Of a DNA stretch of 64,000 nt, positions 15,722 through 30,700 are shown piece by piece. The first letter of the stretch is position 1. Every line of letters starts with the position of its first letter. Source of the DNA: Lytechinus variegatus (lineage: Eukaryota; Echinodermata; Echinoidea; Temnopleuroida; Toxopneustidae). The stretch lies in contig NC_054741.1 in assembly GCF_018143015.1 (NCBI RefSeq), forward strand, positions 52,157,048 through 52,221,047. Direction: 5' to 3'. A program made the translations under genes and the position numbers. Under the pieces are notes generated by a model. It did not search any database, had not been told where the DNA came from, and saw nothing but the letters and a program-made list of their open reading frames with translations.

Positions 15722-18700
15722 TCATTGAAACTGGGATAATTCAACCGGCTTTGTAACCCATGAGCTGAAAACCTTTAAAAGCTGTGTCCATGCCTTCTGG
15801 TAGTGACTGGCGGCCATCTTGAAATCATGGTATGTCTCGAGGTCTGCGTGGCATTGAAGTGTCTGGGGCAACTTGTCCTTGTGTACATCTGCTAAAAGCT
15901 TCTTGAAGAGACGAAAGAGTTCGTACTTGCAATTTTTGCTCCTGCAGCATACAAAAGATAAAGAATGAATCAAATATTGAACATATTAGGAAATTAAATC
16001 AGAAATGATAATACATGTACACATCTCACATTGATACCATAATTCATGTTTTATTGACCTCCAACAATTTTTTTTTAAATATCACACTTATTCTTCACTC
16101 TCAGTTGCTTAACTCTTCGTACTTGAACTGTAAACCCCTTAGACGTCAATACAGCAGCAAATTATAATTTGGGATTTAAAAAATATACATATAATCTGTT
16201 AATTTGAAGGCTATTGCTAAAAACATTAGCATTTTGAAAGAAAATATGATTGAATGTTTGCATGGTGGTATAGACGATCTCAGAAGTGATTTACGTATGC
16301 CATTTGTCGAGTCCCAAGTCCTAAAGCCAGCCTTCCTTCCAACTACTCAAGCCTCTTTTTAACTTTATCTGGTTTACAGTCCTTTTAAGGACTACACTCA
16401 TTTCTGAAAGATACTCTATTTTCCATCCTTCCACTTTCTTGCCTCTCCATTTCACTTCTAAATCTATCCACCTTTCTATGACTCAACACATGGTAAACTA
16501 TAAACCACTTCTGTGAAATATCATGTAGCAAGATTTTGAAGTTTTGATGGACTTTCCAATCTTAAAATAGTTGGAAAACTAACGTACAGTACATGTTACA
16601 TGTATTAATCTACATAACTTTTTGTTGCCTTAACATACTTTTGTGCATTTCACAAAGACATGAATGCAAATACAGCCTTGATGTCACCCATGGGCATAAA
16701 TCCTTTCTGGTTGGTCAACCATGCACAGTGTACACAACACCATGCATTATTCACAATGATTCTCATTCAAAAAGATTACAAACCGTATCGCCTAATTTTC
16801 CTGGGATCTCATGGCTTGTTCTACCCATTAAACCTTCTTCACTGCGCTTGGGATACATCATTCAGTTCAATAATTCTTTTAAAGGTCAAGTCCACCCCAG
16901 AAAAATGTTGATTTGAATAAATAAAGAAAAATCAAACCAGCATAACGCTGGAAATTTCATCTTAATCGGATGTAAAATAAGTTATGGCATTTCAAAGTTT
17001 TGCTTATTTTTCAAAAAATAATAATAAGCACAACTCAGTGACATGCAAATTAGTCAGTCAATGATGTCCATCACTCACTATTTCTTTTGTTTTTTATTGT
17101 TTGAATTATACAATATTTCATTTTTTTAAATTTGACAATACAGACCAACTTGACTGAACCATATAATATCAAACAATGTTAATTCCACGTGTTCAGGGAG
17201 GAATTACATGTAATCGTTGTTTCACTTGACAATGAGGAGAAAATTAGAATATCTCATATTTCATATAATACAATACAAAAGAAATAGTGAGTGGATGACC
17301 TCATCAGTCTCCTTATTTGCACACCGACCACGATGTGCATATAACAGTTCATTGTGAAATAAAGGGAAACTTAAAAATGTCATAACTTTCTTATTTTACA
17401 TCTGATTTTGATGAAATTTTCAGTGTTATGCTTGTTGGACTATTCTTTTTATACAGATCATTTATTTGTTGGGGTGTACTTGTCCTTTAATTTTCAATTC
17501 TCCCTCATGTCCTGCGCTATCTTGTATGTCTTAGGGGAAAAAAGGGTCCAACCATATCTCATGCTAATGAACCTTTGTGGCACATGAAATGCACAAATTT
17601 ACCTTAACAGATATTAGGTAAGCTTTTCAGTGATACCACAAACGATGATAATCTGACTTCCAGGATGTGCTCTCCTATTAGAGTGTATTGATTTTTTTCC
17701 TTCTATTTTCACTTCAAAGATCCCACAATAAGTCACCCATTAATAGCACTTTAGAAAAGAAATCCACAGAGGGACCTCCAATCAGGTCCTTCATAAGATA
17801 AATATGTAAATTTGTACACAAATTTTCAGATTTTCCTTATTATCTTTCAAATTGCATCTTGCCTCCTTCTGAGCACAACATATGTCATGGGACAATATAA
17901 TTCACACCACATATGTCAAGATCAGGAGGAGATAATGTGTAATATGTAAAATAGAGGGGAAAATCTGAAAATTTTTGCACAAAACAGTGGAGAGTTGTCC
18001 ACAAAATCAGCCATTTTGAAGCATGTTTGCCAATTTGAGGATCTCCATAGAAAGTACAAGACTTTTTAAACGTCCATAACTTGCTTATTTCATAACCAAT
18101 TTTGATGAAACTTTTTTTTAATTGTTCCTCTCATTTGACTCTTTCCAATAGGATTCTTATGTTTTGGTTTCCTTTAACACATAACCAATTTGGAAGGCGA
18201 GTCAACTAAACCCAGTGCTCAACAAAATGAGCAACTACCACCCTATGTTCCAATACAATAACAGACATTTTGTTTTCTCTAAATATCTTCTCAAGCTTTA
18301 CAATTTACATATGATTCTACAGGAATTTCATGGCTTTCTTATTTTTCAAGGGCTCTTCAGGGCATTTTAGGGGCTAATTCGCCCCACCGAGCCCCGCATA
18401 ATTTTTTTCTACTAGGGCATCATATAGATGCACCAGTCGAAATACCAAAATACCTTGATTGGGGATCATTCCACCTCTTAGCCGTTGTACCTTGTCTCTT
18501 TCCATTGGCTGTCACCTCAAAGGGATGCTCAGGTACATCACTCCAAATGATAGCTGGATATACAGAGAAGTAGAAAGAAATATAAAGATTCATTTAATTT
18601 CTCTTCATTTCAGTAATCATTTAGGCACCTTAAGCAAAGGTCTGTACTATATTTTGATAATAGGCATTGATATAGCACCATCTACCTATTCCGAATTTGA

Positions 18701-21700
18701 ATTCAAACTCACCTCATTTATACATGTATTATTTTTGTTAATGAATGAACCAAGATGATGGATGTCCGGGTGTGCTTTTGTGTGTGATGACGATGTTTCT
18801 CGGAGGGTGTGACTGTGTGTGAATGAGCATATTTCGCTTTCCCCCTCTTCATCTGATGTGTACATATATTAATAACTGTATTCTTTGGAGGCTTCTTATT
18901 TTCAAGTGTAAGCTTTTTGTTGCCCTCCTTTTCTTGTAATGATATTTCTACATACGAATGTACAATTTGAAGATGTTTCAATTATTATCAAGAATAAATT
19001 CAATTTGAATTTTTGAATTAGAATTATCTAGAAATAATCTATTCCGAGGCACATTGTTATCGTTATTACCCTGCTATGGCTTGAACTGCCTTCCTGCTGC
19101 GCTCAATGCATTCAAGGAATTAATCCTGCCTGGTACCCAGTCACCTCATCTGGGTTGAGTGCAGCAAAATGCAGGATAAATCTCTTGCTACAGGAAATTA
19201 TGCCATGGCTGGAATTTGAATACACGTCCCACTGATTGAAAGACGAGAGTTGTAACCACAAGACCACGACGCCCCACAGGTGGGTAAAGTAGGTACCCTG
19301 CTCAGTGTCTTTCACAAAGGCATTCAAGCATTCCCGTATAAGGCTGAAATGGAAGGAACACACTCTAAGAGATACTGAGCTGGATTCTATGCTGAAAGAA
19401 GTCGCTCAGAGTTGTGGTAAGGTGCATAAAAATATAGACTGATGATGCACATGCAGTTTATAGTTCCTGTCTACATGTACATTAAGACAAAGAGAGCAAT
19501 GTGCTGTATCTTTGGGACAAGAATGCCCGTTTCTCAAACCACTTCTTAAGCCTAGAATAGGCTGAAAACTTCATGACATATTCTTTGTCTGTGGCTACTA
19601 TCCAATTAATGAATTGTATAGGGGCAAGTGCTAAAATTGCCATTTTAAAAGAAAAAAAATAATAAAACATTACCAAGAGAGGGTGCTGGATTATCCCTGG
19701 ATACAAAATAACTCCAAATATAAATTTCAGTGGTAGAAAAGAGATCCAATAGCCACTACACTCTTGTAAGATTGGAATGGTAGATGATACTCAAGTACAA
19801 TTAGCAATATTTGTCCTTTAGCATAGCTTCAGATAGACTTTAATTGACCTCATTCTTCATGATACACCTTAAATGCAAATTGTGTGTATTACAAAATTAA
19901 TACATAGTGAAAATGGGTAATCTATCTATCAATTTTCAACTCAATTTCAATTCAATTTTCAAATTCACTGTGACCTCTGACCTGTGGGCTCTGAATTCAA
20001 ATCTGACCTGCATTCATTCAAAGCAATCATTTTCAAGTTATAATCAGGCATGATATTCTCCTCTGAAAATTAGCCAAGGGTCGCTAAGTCACCGCCGAAA
20101 TCCGAGGCGCCTTGGTCGGGTTTACAAGCTCTTGCATAGTAAAGAAATCAAAGTTATTTTTTTTTTAAGGTGATTCCTCATGATAGTTTTATCATTTGAC
20201 TTAAAAGCAGTAAAAAACAGCATGAAAATGTTCTTGGGCAAAGGATTTCACATTAAAAAAAATTATATTAAATTTTTTTTTTTAATCTGAAAAAAAAATA
20301 TGGGAATTCTGATTTTAATCGGGAGAATATCCTGCCTGGTTACAATACAGAAACCCATTTGGGGGACATTCTCCTCACCTGCTCCAGCTGGAGTCATCTT
20401 GCCCTTTCCTGGATCTCTCCTCCTCCCCACCTCCCCCTTAGAGTCTGGGAAGATGACCTTGGACTGCATCACGGTAGGCGAGTTCTGATGGTAACCAGGT
20501 GGAAGATGGCTCACAGACTGCACTCTTCCAATGATGGCACGATGCATGGCATCACTGCTATATGGACACCTACAAGTAGAAGCAAAGTAAACGTAATACC
20601 TGTGGAGTGTCCCCTCATAATAAATACGATGAGTTTGTGGGGGTGAGCAAGGAATAGTTTTGGTGACCGAGTAAAGTGCATTCATTATTGGGATACAATA
20701 GCCCCCCATCAATATTACTAGAAAGGATTAGACACCCATGGCCAAGAACAAGACCTGAAGTTCCAAGGCCAAGTAATCGTCCACAAGGCCATTAGGCTGG
20801 CTTGAGTCACACAACACTACAAAACATTTTCCTTACGATTAGTAAGGCCTATTGACTAATTCATCACACACTTATTTAATGTTTGTGGTCATTCATTCAG
20901 ATTCTTTTTTATTTCTGAAATATTTCCTAGAGTTTTACGGCCTCATCACAGCCTCATCTGAGGACCTACATTTACCAAAGGCTATGGACTTAAGACCTCA
21001 AAGACCAAGAGTGGCAAAGACTTTTTAAGGGCCTTCCCGGGCATAAACAGATCTCGAACATGGGATAGCTATTCTGTTAATTACTGAACAACTTTTTTCA
21101 AGAATCACAAGAGTTTCTGTCTGTTTGTAGCCTCATACACTATAATACTCATAACACACAAGTAAAGACATGTTGCTAAAATGGCATCAACAATGAACAT
21201 CTATCATAAACTCACTTTCCAATCGTTACTGATGATAAATACAAAGGTTCTGAGATGAAATGGGACAGCAGAGCCCCCTGTAGACCTAAAACATTCCACT
21301 TTGCCATTTTATCACTGCAAGACATTGACATAGTCCTGTCCCCACGACCTGGTTTGATTCGCAGGAGTCCAACAATATGGTATTCTTCGCCCCCTGAGCG
21401 CTTCTCCTGAGGTCCAATGGGTGTTGGCTTAGCACCAGTCCTGTAAATATCTTTCTTTGGTGGTACGGGTATTGAATTTGTTATTTCGGAAGCACTACTA
21501 TGTACAGTACGGACAGTACATTGACAAGATGGTGATTCTTCAGAAGCACTCATTGATTCTTGTGAAGTGTTCAAAGTTTCAAAAGTTACTGGTTTTTCAC
21601 TTTTTACAGATGAAAATCCAGAAGGGCACTCCCTTAATTTGTCTGAATCCTGGACACCTGGATTTCCCAGAGTATCACATTTGAATAAATGATCCTTACT

Positions 21701-24700
21701 CTTGGATAGCACTTCTTCATTCAGATTAGAAGGCTCAAACCTGTTAGGTTGCTTTTCAGCAGTTCTTGAAAGCTCTTTTGAAGTGTCACTATCATCATTA
21801 GGGCTAGGTGAGCATGCACATTTTTCTCCAAGTTTGTTGAAACATGCTTTTTTCTTGATACAGTTTTTATTTTTTGAATCAGCAGGGCTTGAGCTGGGCT
21901 CCAAACTGTCTCCTGCATAATCCAGATGCAGCATCCTATCTGCTCCACAGTGACAGCTTGAATCCGGTCTTATTTTCTGTGCCATCGGGAGAATGGAACC
22001 ATGTGACTCATCTTCTTCCGCCTTCCTCTTACTTGAATTTACCATGGAACTGTTGATTGGAAGGTTCTGTCTAACTTCGTGCTCTGACGTTGTCTTGGTG
22101 TCTGTACAACCTTGGTCAGCTTTTGGGAATATAGATGCGTCGCCACCTGCAAGGATCAGAACAGAACAGAACTAAAGTAGAAATCTGACTGAGAAAGAAA
22201 TTAATCCCCAGTAGAGTATTATCATGTAAGCATGATGTACTCAGTGTGCACCACAGGGTCACTTGCAAAAATCATCAATATCCATTACCTAATCGTTTGA
22301 ATTGAAATAAATTGTTTTAACCTTAAATATTGAATTTAGAAGAAAGTAAAACTTTCATAAAGAGTATACTGACACAGATGGATTCTTGACTATGTGCAAT
22401 TTTGCCATTGCCAGATCTGAATTTCATTTCAGTTCTGTTCAGTTCAATTTCATTCCACTTTATACAGGAAATACACATCTTTCAATAAAAATGCATAATG
22501 TAAAATATAGATAAAGATTTATGCAGCCACCAAAGAAATGACTTACATGGGGTATGGCTGGTATAGAAATGAAATCTCACTCCTTCTTTCAGCCTGCATC
22601 TCCCATCTCCTCCTGGGCCTGAAAAGATGCTGTTGTCATGACAACCCATCAAAGCCAATCTCAACTGATGATAGAGATACCTAAAATTGACAGAAGAAGG
22701 TATACTTAGACTTCCCTGCAACTCTTCCTTTATTTTGTAAGATAAACATATTCACAGAGGAGAGAAGTTAGAAATAGTAAAACAAAAAATGACAGTCAAA
22801 AACATGTATCACAATGATTAGTGCATTGTAATGATTGTGCCATTGGGATTGTAAATGCTTATTCTTTTGCAATCTGGTCCATTGTTATAGGTGCAAAATC
22901 AAAATAATTTTCTAATAATTTTGAGAAATAAAAATATAATTTATAAACCAAGAACCTGTGAGACTAGGGCTCTGTCCAATTGTAAATTTGGTCAAAAATG
23001 TAATACATGTGTCCCCTGCATGCCCATGTGTCTTCCCCAGACCTGCTTTAAGCATTCCATTAAATCCATATTTTTATTCTTTGAAATAGATAAGAAATGA
23101 AATACTCCTAAAATTTGCTTTGCCCAATTGATCGTGGGCCCAGCAGCCGCTGTGCAGCGCCAGATCGACAAGGCTCTATCCCTTTAATCATTGAATGATA
23201 CTATAACAACAGGGTAGCAACAACTCCAATCTTTTGCTGTACTAATTGAGCCAACACACCAGTCCATTATAGTCTCCATTCTTTCCTATCATACTTCTTT
23301 CACCATGGATTATAATGTGCTACATTAAAAATATGGCAATCAATGTTATAAAGCATGTATCAATATTTTTTGCAAAGCCTGCTATAATCATGACTGAAGA
23401 AGATTGATTGATGCTCTGAAGTCTATCAGATGTCACCAAATATCAAATTTTTATCCATAATGGATGTTGAAATAGGCTAGTGCAAGATTAAAGAAATAGG
23501 CACAGTGAAAACCGCAGTACAAATATTCTGAATTTTTGAATCAGAGTAGAGTAGACTTTAGATCATCTTCGATCATCATCAACAATATCTAATTGTGCAA
23601 ATGAGGATGCACTTGGCAGTGATATGCACGTATAAGCATGTTGTTATTATTATCTGTCAGTATCAAAAAGTGCACTTTGTTATGACAGCTTGATGCACAC
23701 TGTATAATATAAAGGAGGGCAGTAACATGTAACTTGCTTGCCAGTCATAAACATTCTTTCAAGGTCAGCTTCATGCATTACTAGCCAGAAACAATTGGAA
23801 TATACAGTGCTTTACATAACATTTGTCTATCATAACACTCTTCACATTCAAAGGCAACGGACAACGCCCGTTTCTGGAAAATGGTGTTAAAGTTTCCTTA
23901 GGAAAGGTGAAGAATGATACCTTTTGCCAGTGGTTGACGTTAGGGTTACCAAAGACACTGCGAGGGGAAGACTGGACACTTAAGGAAGTTCTTTAAATGA
24001 TCAACTAACTTCGTACAGAGGACACCCAACAGCACTGGTTATATAGACTTTCACATATCGGCATAGGACTGTGCATAAAACATATGGGGATAATGTTTGA
24101 GGGATGAAGGAGACGAAAAAGCGGCAAGACAAGGGGATGACCCCAAACTCTCAATTCCCAGAAATCTCTCAGATATATTGACAATTTTGTAAGTAATTCA
24201 TTTTTTAAGAAAAAAAAACTTGAAATGTTTTAATCACCCCCTCTATCACCACCATACCACTTTTGACATATAACTGGGCGTTGTTCGAGCCCTGGTCACG
24301 TCTTTCGGATGGTGACGTTAAAGGTCGGTCCCAGACGTAAATAATCATATCTGATTATACACGTCTGACAAAACTCAAATACACACACACACATATATTT
24401 TGTACGCAACCCCACATGATGATATGCAAATATATACCTTACGGATTCTGTTGGGCTCCCTCTCCCCGTGTTTCATTAAATATGCTATTGAGTGTCCAGT
24501 CAGCCCCTTGGATTGTTTTGTATCGTCTTGTATTAGGGTTACCTGAGGAAGCCTCTCCTTGCCAGAACCTCTGCATGACTATCATTCAGTATGTCACCTT
24601 CAGTGGGAGAACAGAAAATCATTTATATTGAGACCAAATTCATATAGTCACAGTGGAAATAACTGTGAGAAACCAATGTAGATTGTTATATCATGACAGT

Positions 24701-27700
24701 GAGATCTGACATGAATTATGCAATCTATACATTGAGACAGTGAAATAACAAAAACTACTTGAATATTAAAACATGCTAAAAATCATGAATAAGCACACAT
24801 GTCACGGACATGTGTTATACCATACCTTGGAATTACATATTAATCACTCACCTAATGCAGAATTGATCATCATTATTTGACCTTGGCATATAACCTGAAA
24901 CTTAATGTACATAGTCTTTGTTGTACTTGATTACCAATATGTCAAAGTTTCATGAAATAGGTCCATATATATACTTTCTAAGTTATGATGACATTTCAAA
25001 ACCTCAATCACAGTTAAGGTTTCAATATTGAGGATGCAGCCGCCATAGTAAAAATGGCGCCTATATCTTGCTTCAGCTATGCAGGTGAGACATAAATCTT
25101 ACTTTATTGTGTACATTATCATCCTAAATTTGTGGTGTTCTCCTTCAATACAAGCATACCTGTTTTGCTCATCTTTGAGGCACCTATGCACTTTGAGCCT
25201 GATGCCATGGCCACCACTTTCCATTCTCCTTCTGAACCTGTCATTGATGAAACAGAAGAAAATTAGTTGCAAAAAAAAGTAATTCATGATCAAGAAATGT
25301 GCAGATGATGCAGTTCTGTAAATGAAAAAAATATATATTATCAACAGTTCTTTAGAAAACAAGTTAACTAATAATACTGAAAAGCTTTTTGACTTACCTA
25401 CATGTATCAACAACAAGAAATGTACAGTAAAAATATACAGAAGATATGACAAATAAATGGTGTGATAAATAGAGCTCCGAGTGACTGTCACAAGATGTTA
25501 ATTTAAACGCCGCATTTGATACATAAGGCAGACAATCACCAAGATATGTCAGCAGATAAAAAGATTGCCTCCAAAGATCGACAAACGACAACCACAGCAA
25601 ACGACACTGGCCAATATAAAATGGTTACTTTTTTGGTCGAATTCTGTATTTTCAGGTTCTTTTTCAAATGAATTTACACTATCATTATCAATTCATACTC
25701 GAAAAAAATAGCCAAAAGCAGGAATGAAACCCAAGTCATTATACAGTGCGTCTCACAAAAAACGAAACCAAGATTTATTGATGATTTATCATAACTTAAT
25801 CACAAATACAATAGACAAATGACCTACCATTTTAAAGCTTACAATCTCCTCTTTCATCTGGAATTACTTAAATTATTTCTCATTCACGCATGAGTGAGCA
25901 AAAACAATTTGAAAAGGGGATTCCAAAAAGTCACTTGGCGGGCCGTATCTGGGTTTTAAAAAGAAAACCACATTTTCAAAAAGTTCAATATCTGCTCTTT
26001 AATTTGATACCTAAATTACAGAAAATGGTCAAGGAATAACAAAGTTCTGGTTATTTGAAATAAGGCTTGAATTTCAATAATTTCATAAAATGAAGAGGTT
26101 TTACAGGCTAGCGTTCAAACTCACTCAATGCTCTGTTTTGTTGACGATCAGCCATGCATTAACTCTTGTTACCGTGCGATAGCTTCTGACCCCTTATGCT
26201 TTCTCATTAGATAATCAACATGAAAACAAATTAAAGAAAACAATTTATGGTCAAAAATGTTCAGCAAAAAAAAATTATAATGAAAACAAAATAAAGATAA
26301 ATAAATGATTTAGCATGTTTAGTAACATCTTAGTTTTGTATCATTTTTTTTTCTTGCTGAACGTTATTATTTAACTTCTCCTGGTTATATAGGCCCAAAT
26401 AATCAATTTTCATTGATTGAAATTAATCTCAGCAAAAACAAAAAATTATAATGAAAACAAAACATAGATAAATAAATGATTTAGCATGTTCAGTAAAATC
26501 TTAGTTTTTTATCATGTTTTTTTTTTGCTGAGATTAATTTTAATCAATGAAAATTAATTGTTGGATTTGTGCTAACTTGAGATGATGAATGAAAAAAATA
26601 TCTGCAGTATAAAAATTGCTAATAGAATTTAAGATACAGGTAGGGCCTATAGCTTATGAACCCATCACAGTCATTACATATGAAGATAAGTTCATTGGGT
26701 AATTTAAAGTACGGTGTTGAAATCTGGTGTTGGTGTTGTGACAACGCCAACACAAGCCACAACATCGAACTTGAAATCAGGCTGGGGTTGGGATTGACCT
26801 TCAAAAATATGACGTATATGGTGTTGAATGTCGTCTGCTGAACCCAGCACTGCGGCTGGTGTTGACGATCTACGTACAATTTCCCCATTCACCAACATCA
26901 ACACCCAGGGACTGGGAAAATCATTATTTCAAGTTCGATGTTGGTGTTGGCAATCTCAAGCTAGTGAACAGGCGGCGAACACGATGAAACACCCCCGTAA
27001 ATTAGCTTTTACAGTTAAGACGAGTATAAATCATTTGAGCTTTATATATTTTGATGCAGAATAATGTTCACTCTTCCGAATTCTTGAAATAATTAAAGCA
27101 ATGGTAATTAAAGCATTTCTCTCCGATTTCATTTTCGTCGTCGAGACTTCTCACGTAAAGTTGAGATGATTTAGCAGCGCAGGGCAGAGGCGTGACGTCA
27201 TGTGCTATCGATAACGCATTTGGTATCGTTCCTCTGAATCCAGCTCGGTGTTGGAGCTCCGTTCAGCGGCCTTTTTACGCTCTCAACACCAACACTGTAC
27301 TTGAAATCACCCATTGTTATCAGCCCATATGTCATGTTAAAGCAAATAGTCTCGACTCCTCAACTTTAAAATAGTACATATATATTTTTTATATTCTTAA
27401 AGCTTATATTCTTATATAAACTTCCATAAAGTTATCATTTAAATATGACCAACGCAGCGTTCTCGCCAGAAAAAAATTCACCCATGTCGGGGACTCCCGG
27501 GGGGTGGGTGTGGGAGCGCGGAAGCGACGGCCTTTTCATCATATACAGTGCGTATCAAAAAAAAGTTTACACTTTGAAAAAATCCTATAAAATTATACAT
27601 TTGTAATATCCTGAAGATTTTTCCACATTTTAACATTGGTACAGATCCATTTAATCAAATGACGATATAAATGTCGAAAAATATTTCCGCTTGAGTGAGC

Positions 27701-30700
27701 ACCACTTACTTTTGAAAAGTTAGTGAAAAATGATTTGCGCAGAACTTTGAAATAGTTATGCGAATAAAAGTAGACCTTAATCATGAAGAACATGTATAAT
27801 TCAGCTATTAGAATTGATTTGAAGATATCTTTTACCTTTTTTGACTTGTTTCCTTGCCCAAAACACTTCGAAGAGAGCATTTCACCCCACCCCTCTCCCC
27901 CACATACCGAGGCCATCGTGACGATATTTGCTTTACACTGAGCTGTGATTTACATGGAATGGCTTAAGCTTGATTTTCATTTTGTTAATCGTTGCCAAGC
28001 TTGGGAAAAGTGTGGAGAAACAAGTATTAAATGAAAAATGAAATGTAAACCCACTTTCAATGATAAAAATTTAGTGAAATAATGCTGGAGATGTCTGATA
28101 TAAACTTTTGTTCAGATTCAGTTATGTCCTCAGATCCAGCTGGCACAAAAAGGGTAAAGGTTGTGCTTACTAAGTGTTGAAATTTCAATTTGGGTGGCAA
28201 AATCGTTACAAAATGCTTGAATGTATCCGTCTTATTTCAACTGACTAAAAGTGCAAGGGAAATGTATGAGAAATGTTTCGCAGGGTAAGTTTGATTTCGC
28301 TGTTTCCCCTTAACACAGCGTGAAAACAAGCATTTCTGCGCAAACTGATTTCTGCGAGCTTTACAAAAATGGACAGTGCTCACTCAAGTGTAACATTCTG
28401 ACAAAACTTTTACTTTCATTGGATAGATGAGACCCAAACCCAAGATGATATGTGAAAAAATTACCCACATGTTGTATATTTTTTAATTCCCAGGGCTTTT
28501 TCAAAGTGTAAACTTTTTTTTGATACGCACTGTAGAGACGCTAAGGAAGCCCCATTGTGGCGTATTTTTAAGCCCACACAAATGCACATAAATGCTAGGC
28601 CTGGGAGTAAACATCGATTGATCGAATGGTTCGATTGGCATGCCGCCAATCACCAATCGATTAGCAAAACTTACACAAATCGAATGTTCGGGAGATCCCG
28701 ATTATGACATTGGGATTTGGGAGAACTCGAATACCCAAGTAATAATAACAAAATGACAAGAAAACAATGATGACACTTCATACAGGTTTAAAAATTATGT
28801 TACCGAGATAATTTTTCAAAAATAATCAATGATTGTATTACATTCACAGTTACACACCAACATGAAAGCGCTCCGAATTTTTTTTAATCCCACCCAACCT
28901 TGCCCTTGATACACAAAATGAGTTCATTGTCTGCGTGCACAAAACAATAAGAAAACACACAACCAAGCTCACTTGAGCTGATTGGACCTTCGGATAGCCA
29001 ATGAAACTGGGGAAACAAAGAAGAAGGCAGTGGTTCCCTTATCAGGAGAGGTCATGACTTCAGAAATAAATTGACCCCTTCCCCATCTGTGTGTCTGTGA
29101 GGGAGAGAGAAAGATAAGGGTGGGAGCCGGAGAATTCCTTTCATGTTTCAAAACAATAATGCAACCTTTTCTCTATCCCCCTCACACAATGAAAACTACA
29201 TTCCAACATGCGCCCGTCTTCACCGGTACTTTCTCGACTAGTCTCCAAAAACTCCTTTGCTATTCGTTCATTGTGTGCAGAGAGGGCGGGATAAAATGAC
29301 AAACACAGTACAACTCCTTTGCTATTCGTTCATTGTGTGTATAGAGGGCGGAATAAATGACAAACACAGTACAAGTACATGTTCCTTGTATATGCATTTA
29401 TTCCAAGTTCCACTCCCATCATATCAGTAAGCGCAGCTACCGGTAGGTCATGGAGCATAGCCGGTGTGATGTGCGGGGCAGACGGAGGAATAGGTAACGG
29501 AACGACCGTACCGTGCCGTTATATGCCAGCAATAGCAGCCGCGAGCTAGCTGGGCGCCTTCCCACTTTGTGGTCTTAAGTTGGTGGGACTTCGGCGCAAC
29601 CTGATAAATGAAGTTGATATCACTAAGATGAGTTCATGGAGTGTATTATTTTTTTCTGAATATTTCCATTTAATTATTCCACGCATGTCGCTGAAATTTT
29701 ACGCATGGTTCCACTTGGTCTTCATTTCCGCACGCATGGTGTTTGAACCATGTGTATTATACACTGGCGAGAACGCTGGACCAACGTTTATGATCGTTGT
29801 CATTTTTAGCATTGTTTCTGTAATTAGTCATTGTTCAATTGCGGATTGATTTTTTACACACTTTTCTGTTTTATCATTGCAATTAAAGCACTTCATTACC
29901 CACTTTGACATGTTTGCAGCAATTTTCACATTTTGCTTGTGTTCGGTTACTCGTCATTCAAAGGAATGTTTAGACTCTAAACACTCACATTTGTATTTCT
30001 TGCTTTATATCTGTCAAATGAAAATAAATTAGATTTTTCACATGCAGCCTCTCATATTTTCCTGTTTAGTCTAGTACAATCAGACACATTGATTTTGTTT
30101 ACTCCATTCAAACCCTATTTTTACCTCAACAAATAACATTTAACACATATATTTGCAAAATTATCATTATAAATAAGTATTCTATGAAAAATCAAAATAT
30201 TGAAGTAATCACGTCGAAATTACTTAATTATACAATTTTTATGTCGGACAAGTGTGTGTGTGTGTTTGAGTTTTGTCAAACGTGTATCAATCAGAAATGA
30301 TTATTCACGTTTGCGACCGACCTTTAACCTCACTAGATGTCCGAAAGACGTGACCAGGGCTCGAACCTCTGCATCAATTTGTAACTTCCCCACAGCTTGG
30401 ATTACAGGCGCACGCCACAACACCCAGTTGTGTCGGACAAGGGTCTCTTTCGTTGAAATATCAATGAAAGGTGTCTCTAAAAGGACACCGTGTTCTAAAT
30501 AAGGGAAACAATGAAAATTTTTATTTTATCCAGTTGTGTTTGTGAATCCTTAAAGTTTTTTCTCTTTTTACCTTATAAAGTAAGCTCCATACATCGATTC
30601 TACAATCAGTAATAAATAAAACATTACTTGATCTCCAAATGTATAATTTTGTGAAAAATCATCATTCCGAAATAAAAGGTTCAGGTGGCGATGAAGACTA

